A DNA stretch of 45,419 bases from Bacilli bacterium. Lineage in GTDB: Bacteria > Bacillota_I > Bacilli_A > RF39 > UBA660. The position numbers and the translations under genes were made by a program. Positions 41,929-45,419 of the stretch are shown here, piece by piece. Positions within the stretch are counted from its first letter, which is position 1, and every line of letters starts with the position of its first letter. Below the pieces are notes generated by a model that was given only the letters and a program-made list of their open reading frames with translations, was not told the DNA's origin and did no database searches. The stretch is from positions 1 through 45,419 of the forward strand of contig JAFRAK010000009.1 of assembly GCA_017405445.1 (NCBI GenBank), read 5' to 3'.

Positions 41929-42240
41929 ATGTATAATAGTGAATATTTTCAAAATACAAATGATATGAATGTTACAGGAAATAATAATACTGTTAATCAG
42001 GAAATGGATGTTAATGTCAATATGAATAATATGAATCCAAATATGATGAATAATACTAGTGGAGTACAAGAAAGAGTTATTCATAGAACTTTTGTCCATG
42101 AAGTTCCACATACTTGTCCAATTCATACCAAGATTGTTAATCATCATGTTTATAAACATACTTATAGACCAGTATATACTTGTAGTGAAGAAAATGTTTG
42201 TAGTAATGTACAATGTGGATCTTGCTGTCAATTTCAATAA
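41929..42240 (+). CDS. CotD-like spore coat protein
   Basis: This 103-aa protein has an Asn/Met-rich first half (GNNNTVNQEMDVNVNMNNMN). The second half is rich in His and Cys: HRTFVHEVPHTCPIHTKIVN, HHVYKHTYRP and a final CSNVQCGSCCQF. CotD of Bacillus is a small inner-coat protein with the same His-Pro-x-His-T, VNHHVY and Cys-tail style, so I call it CotD-like. AGGAGGTATCAAT precedes the ATG; the longer upstream frame runs through the ffh terminator. The mother-cell-sigma-like -10 fits a coat role. The composition bias makes the family call moderate. Confidence 0.55.
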   Translation: MYNSEYFQNTNDMNVTGNNNTVNQEMDVNVNMNNMNPNMMNNTSGVQERVIHRTFVHEVPHTCPIHTKIVNHHVYKHTYRPVYTCSEENVCSNVQCGSCCQFQ

Positions 42241-42267
42241 ATCACATCAAATGATGTGATTTTTTTG
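42238..42267 (+). terminator. Terminator of the cotD-like gene
   Basis: ATCACATC (42241-42248) pairs with GATGTGAT (42253-42260) around AAAT, then seven Ts. Confidence 0.85.
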
Positions 42268-42349
42268 TAAATAAAATTGTCTACTTTTGTCAATTGACTT
42301 GTTATTTTACAAATGAAGGTTTATTCTAATAATAGGGAGTGTGATATTC

Positions 42350-42550
42350 GTGATATATCCTTCAATAGACAAATTATTAAATGTTGTTGATTCAAAATAT
42401 GAGCTTGTTCATATTGCTGCTAGAAGAAGTAAACAAATTACTAAAACGGGATATCTACAAATGCCTGAATCCGAGTACAAGAGCAAAAAGAATATTGGAA
42501 GGGCACTTGAAGAGGTTGCTGAGGGCCTTATCGAGGTAAAAAGAGGATAA
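42350..42550 (+). CDS. rpoZ: RNA polymerase omega subunit
   Basis: The 66-aa product begins MIYPSIDKLLNVVDSKYELV and continues HIAARRSKQI and NIGRALEEVAEGLI, the signature of omega, which aids assembly of RNA polymerase around beta'. Start GTG 42350 is chosen by family N-terminus and by GGGAG about 10 nt before it; GTG 42341 is an alternative. It is monocistronic here rather than following gmk as in Bacillus. Confidence 0.9.
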   Translation: MIYPSIDKLLNVVDSKYELVHIAARRSKQITKTGYLQMPESEYKSKKNIGRALEEVAEGLIEVKRG

Positions 42551-42565
42551 TTTTATCCTCTTTTT
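42538..42565 (+). terminator. rpoZ terminator
   Basis: AAAAAGAGGATAA (42538-42550) pairs perfectly with TTATCCTCTTTTT (42553-42565); the loop is tight. Confidence 0.85.
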
Positions 42566-42574
42566 ATTATTTTT

Positions 42575-42583
42575 TGTTATAAT
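42575..42583 (+). promoter_or_regulatory. Extended -10 promoter of the synthase-GH5 gene
   Basis: TGTTATAAT lies 23 nt before the ATG and is followed by ATAGGGAG. Confidence 0.6.
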
Positions 42584-42605
42584 AATTTCTATAGGGAGTT
42601 TATTT

Positions 42606-45260
42606 ATGAAAGATTCAAGATTTAAACGATTTATTTATATATTATCTTTTATTGCGACAGTAGTTTATATCTTCTATCGTATTTTTTATACAATACCTAG
42701 TGATAGTATGATTACTTTTGTAATTGCTATACTTGTTTTACTTGCGGAGTTTTTTGATGCATTCTTTTATGGGATATATGTTTTTAATATTCTAATTTAT
42801 AAAAAAGATGCTCCTCCTAAGGCAAATCCTAAGAGTAAGATATATCCTGAAGTAGATGTTTTTATTGCGACTTATAATGAAGATGCAGAACTACTTGAAA
42901 AAACAATACTTGCTTGTAAAGAGATGGATTATCCTAATAAAGCAAATGTACATATTTATTTATGTGATGATGGATCTAGACTTGAAATGAAGAAGTTAGC
43001 TGAAAAGTTAAAGATTCGTTATATTACAAGAGACAATAATAATGATGCGAAAGCAGGTAATTATAATAATGCATTAAATCATACAAAGTCTCCTTTTATT
43101 GCAACATTTGATGCAGATATGAAACCAAATAAAGATTTTCTTATGAAAACAGTTCCTTACTTTATGGAAGATAAGAATGTTGGTTTTGTACAATTACCTC
43201 AATGTTTTAAAGATTATGATATTTTTCAATCAAAATTAAAAGTATTTCATAAGATACCATTTGAACAATATTATTTTTATCATCATATACAAATGGCTAA
43301 AAATAAAACAAATAGTGTAGTCAATTGTGGAACGAATGTTATTTTTTCTAGAAATGCATTAAAAAAAGTAGGAGGATTTGCGACTAAGACTATTACAGAA
43401 GATATTGCGACAGGTCTTATGATTGAATCTTGTGGATATAAGGCAATTGCTCTACCTGAAGATGAAGTTTATGGAGAAACAGTACATGATATTGATTCTT
43501 TGTTAAAACAAAGATCTAGATGGTGTAGGGGATGTATTCAAACTTATAAATCTTATATTTTTGGTAATCATAAATTAAATTTAAAACAAAAATTAGATTA
43601 TATTTCTGCAATCTATTATTGGTCTTTTGGAGTAAGAACAATATTCTATTTATTAGTTCCTTTATTATTTAGTATTTTTGATAAAAGAATTATTCAAGGA
43701 CAAGTATATTTATTCTTCTTATTATTCTTTATTCAATATATTTTAAAAAGATTTATTATTGATCGATTAGAGAAAAAACATACATCATCTGCTTGGAATA
43801 GAATCTATGAGACAATTCTTGCACCTATTATTTCTATCGAATCAATTCGTGAAATTATTGGTTTAGGAAATAAGAAATTTGATGTTACTTCTAAAAAAGA
43901 TGTTAAAAAGAAAAAATCTTGGAGAGTATTTTATTTATATCTATGTCATTTAATACTTTTCTTATTAACATTATCAGGTATTATTATTTCTCTTTATAAA
44001 GGATTTTTACTTGGATTTAAACATTTTATTATTCCATTATTCTGGTTGTGTTCTAATCTGATTTATTTAGGTATTGCCTTAATATTTGATTGTAGTGTTA
44101 GTACTCCAAAGATTGATCAGAATCAGGAAAATGATGCTTCTAAATATCAACATTTTTCTATTGGTTCGATTTTTACTAGATTTTTTAAATATGAATTTCA
44201 TTGGAAAGAGATTTTATCAGGATGTGTTTGTTGCTTTTTCTTATTTGGTTTTTTATATAATGATTTTTATCAAGTTCAAAGAATTAATTATCAATTAGTA
44301 TCTTATAATCAACAATTACAGATTAAAAAAGGTTCTTTAGTAAATCATTTAGGAGAAAAAATATCATTAAGGGGAGTTAGTTCTCATAACTTATATTATT
44401 TTGGAGATAATTATTCTTATGATAATTTGAAAAAGTTAGTAAAGACTTGGAAGATTAATGTTTTTCGAGTTGCGTTATATACAGATCCTAATGCTGAAGG
44501 ATATATTAAACATCCAGAGTTATTAGAAAAGTTAGAAAAAATCGTAGATGATTGTATTGACCTAGATTTATATGTTGTAGTTGATTGGCATATTTTAGAA
44601 GATAATAATCCAAATATTTATAAAGAAGAAGCAATTGAGTTTTTTGATACAGTTTCTAAAAAATATAAAGATGTTCCTAATGTTTTATATGAAATTTGTA
44701 ATGAACCTAATGGGAATGTTAGTTGGGATCAAGATATTAAACCTTATGCAGAAGAAGTGATTCAAACTATTCGAAAGAATTCTAAAGATGCTTTGGTTTT
44801 AGTAGGTACTCCAAAATGGAGTAAAGATATGAAGTCTGTTCTAGAGAATCCGATTACTGACGATGATAAAGTGATGTATGTCGTTCATTACTATCCGGGA
44901 GATGAATATGCCAGAATCAACTATGAGATGGTTAGTGCGATTGCGGAAGATATACCAATGATTGTGACTGAAACTGCTCTTACAAATGCTACTGGAGATG
45001 GAGCATTATTTGAATCAGAATTTAAAGATTGGATTAGTTTCTTAGAATCAAATCATATTAGTTGGATTGTATGGCAATTTTCTGATAAAAATGAAGCTTG
45101 TTCATTGTTAGTTCCAAAAGAAAAGAAATGGAATGAGTGGATTCAGTCTGGAAAGAAGACAAAAAAACAACTAGAAAAAGGAACATATGATTTTAATGAC
45201 TATATATCAGAATCTGGAAAGATTGTGAAAGAGACAATCTTAGAAAAGGTTAAAAAATAA
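42606..45260 (+). CDS. Fused cellulose-synthase-type GT2 glycosyltransferase and GH5 glycoside hydrolase
   Basis: This 884-aa membrane enzyme begins with two helices. The processive GT2 domain follows: CDDGS (Asp121/122), DAD (Asp169/171), TED (Asp266) and QRSRW (302-306), as in BcsA-type synthases. Membrane helices lie near 335-400 and 440-500, and no PilZ domain is seen. A further helix at about 535-555 leads to an extracytoplasmic GH5-like domain from about 575: ISLRGVSSHNLYYFG, NVFRVALYTD, YVVVDWHILEDNNP, CNEPNG with acid/base Glu700, and VTETAL with nucleophile Glu789. BcsZ/CcsZ-type cellulases are normally separate proteins. The product is probably a beta-glucan such as cellulose; the exact substrate is not proven. 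Confidence 0.88.
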   Translation: MKDSRFKRFIYILSFIATVVYIFYRIFYTIPSDSMITFVIAILVLLAEFFDAFFYGIYVFNILIYKKDAPPKANPKSKIYPEVDVFIATYNEDAELLEKTILACKEMDYPNKANVHIYLCDDGSRLEMKKLAEKLKIRYITRDNNNDAKAGNYNNALNHTKSPFIATFDADMKPNKDFLMKTVPYFMEDKNVGFVQLPQCFKDYDIFQSKLKVFHKIPFEQYYFYHHIQMAKNKTNSVVNCGTNVIFSRNALKKVGGFATKTITEDIATGLMIESCGYKAIALPEDEVYGETVHDIDSLLKQRSRWCRGCIQTYKSYIFGNHKLNLKQKLDYISAIYYWSFGVRTIFYLLVPLLFSIFDKRIIQGQVYLFFLLFFIQYILKRFIIDRLEKKHTSSAWNRIYETILAPIISIESIREIIGLGNKKFDVTSKKDVKKKKSWRVFYLYLCHLILFLLTLSGIIISLYKGFLLGFKHFIIPLFWLCSNLIYLGIALIFDCSVSTPKIDQNQENDASKYQHFSIGSIFTRFFKYEFHWKEILSGCVCCFFLFGFLYNDFYQVQRINYQLVSYNQQLQIKKGSLVNHLGEKISLRGVSSHNLYYFGDNYSYDNLKKLVKTWKINVFRVALYTDPNAEGYIKHPELLEKLEKIVDDCIDLDLYVVVDWHILEDNNPNIYKEEAIEFFDTVSKKYKDVPNVLYEICNEPNGNVSWDQDIKPYAEEVIQTIRKNSKDALVLVGTPKWSKDMKSVLENPITDDDKVMYVVHYYPGDEYARINYEMVSAIAEDIPMIVTETALTNATGDGALFESEFKDWISFLESNHISWIVWQFSDKNEACSLLVPKEKKWNEWIQSGKKTKKQLEKGTYDFNDYISESGKIVKETILEKVKK

Positions 45261-45292
45261 AAAGAGTTCAATTTTAAGTGAAGTTGTAAGAT

Positions 45293-45326
45293 AAAAGTGG
45301 ACATAAAAAAAGATGTTCCACTTTTT
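45293..45326 (+). terminator. Hairpin at the insertion-sequence end
   Basis: AAAAGTGGACAT (45293-45304) pairs with ATGTTCCACTTTT (45313-45325), with one bulged base, followed by a T-run. It may stop transcription entering the element from the synthase-GH5 gene. Confidence 0.55.
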
Positions 45327-45330
45327 CATT

Positions 45331-45339
45331 TGTTATAAT
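45331..45339 (+). promoter_or_regulatory. Extended -10 of the transposase gene
   Basis: TGTTATAAT, 20 nt before the ATG, with AAAGGAG following. Confidence 0.5.
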
Positions 45340-45359
45340 TTAATAAAGGAGTTGATAAT

Positions 45360-45419
45360 ATGGCTAGGAAGGGTCAAAAATATAAAAAATGGACAGCAGA
45401 AGAAAAATATAAGATAATA
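45360..45419 (+). CDS. IS3-type transposase OrfA, N-terminal fragment
   Basis: Twenty codons remain before the edge, starting MARKGQKYKKWTAEEKY. Small basic openings of this kind (MAKKGQKFKKYSxEEKxxI) are usual for the helix-turn-helix OrfA protein of IS3/IS150-like elements. AAAGGAG precedes the ATG. The rest lies outside the window. Confidence 0.55.
   Translation, partial: MARKGQKYKKWTAEEKYKII

Larger units (their letters stand above)
45270..45419 (+). mobile_element. Left end of an IS3-type insertion sequence (cut by the window edge)
   Basis: The start of a transposase OrfA-like gene is preceded by a 100-nt leader with a hairpin and a promoter. The exact IS boundary cannot be placed; TAAGTGAAGTTGTAAG to AAAAGTGGACAT (about 45275-45304) is the likely terminal region. 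IS3/IS150-group ends often carry AAAAGTGGAC-like motifs. Confidence 0.5.

Noticed and set aside
1-45419. Mollicutes code with TGA as tryptophan.
   Set aside because: Tryptophan is TGG throughout, and TGA ends genes such as nth and the RodZ-like gene.
1-45419. tRNA, rRNA or riboswitch genes other than rnpB.
   Set aside because: I saw no cloverleaf with a TTCRANY block and no rRNA or known riboswitch core; a covariance search would be needed to be certain.

Overview
The window is low-GC DNA from a Bacilli-type Firmicute that uses the standard code (TGA is a stop, for example in nth). The evidence is a type B RNase P RNA directly after gpsB, the dnaD-nth and recU-PBP pairs, RNase J and RNase Y, Der, RecA and YlxM. 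Three sporulation markers appear: the 5' end of spoIVA, a spoVIF-like gene and a cotD-like coat gene. Together with the very low GC and many short monocistronic units, this suggests an uncultured, host-associated Bacilli lineage whose ancestors sporulated. The exact taxon cannot be read from the sequence.

Layout. Positions 1-2703 look foreign: the first codons of a MobV/Pre-type relaxase, a DUF4143-type AAA ATPase and an Fe-S HhH-GPD glycosylase-like protein. They abut a spoIVA gene that stops after about 121 codons, so a mobilizable element seems to sit inside spoIVA. Positions 3129-7687 (minus) hold a 972-aa protein with nineteen 30-aa repeats, spoVIF-like and der. Positions 7798-13212 (plus) hold two membrane proteins, HU, cca, a membrane protein, dnaD and nth. 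Positions 13231-18037 (minus) hold a secreted protein, a class A PBP and recU. Positions 18359-24470 (plus) form the conserved core gpsB, rnpB, a RodZ-like protein, pgsA, recA, murE and rny.

Positions 24535-37655 mix two very large surface proteins of unusual design with rnj, ftsY and ylxM. From 37755 come a HerA-like ATPase, ffh, a hypothetical gene, the cotD-like gene, rpoZ and a fused cellulose-synthase/GH5 enzyme. The window ends at the start of an IS3-type transposase.

How the genes work together. Cell-wall growth is covered by murE, PBP, gpsB and a RodZ-like protein. DNA repair and recombination are covered by recA, recU, nth and dnaD. RNA processing is covered by rnpB, rny, rnj and cca. 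Co-translational targeting is covered by ffh, ftsY and ylxM, and the first two share an almost identical promoter-leader. Most genes have an extended -10 (TGnTATAAT), a very short leader and a strong hairpin terminator.

The observations most worth following are the interrupted spoIVA, the 19-repeat protein between spoIVA and spoVIF, the surface proteins that carry an internal sortase-like anchor followed by a second signal sequence, and the synthase-hydrolase fusion. All function calls come from motif recognition by eye; no database search was run.
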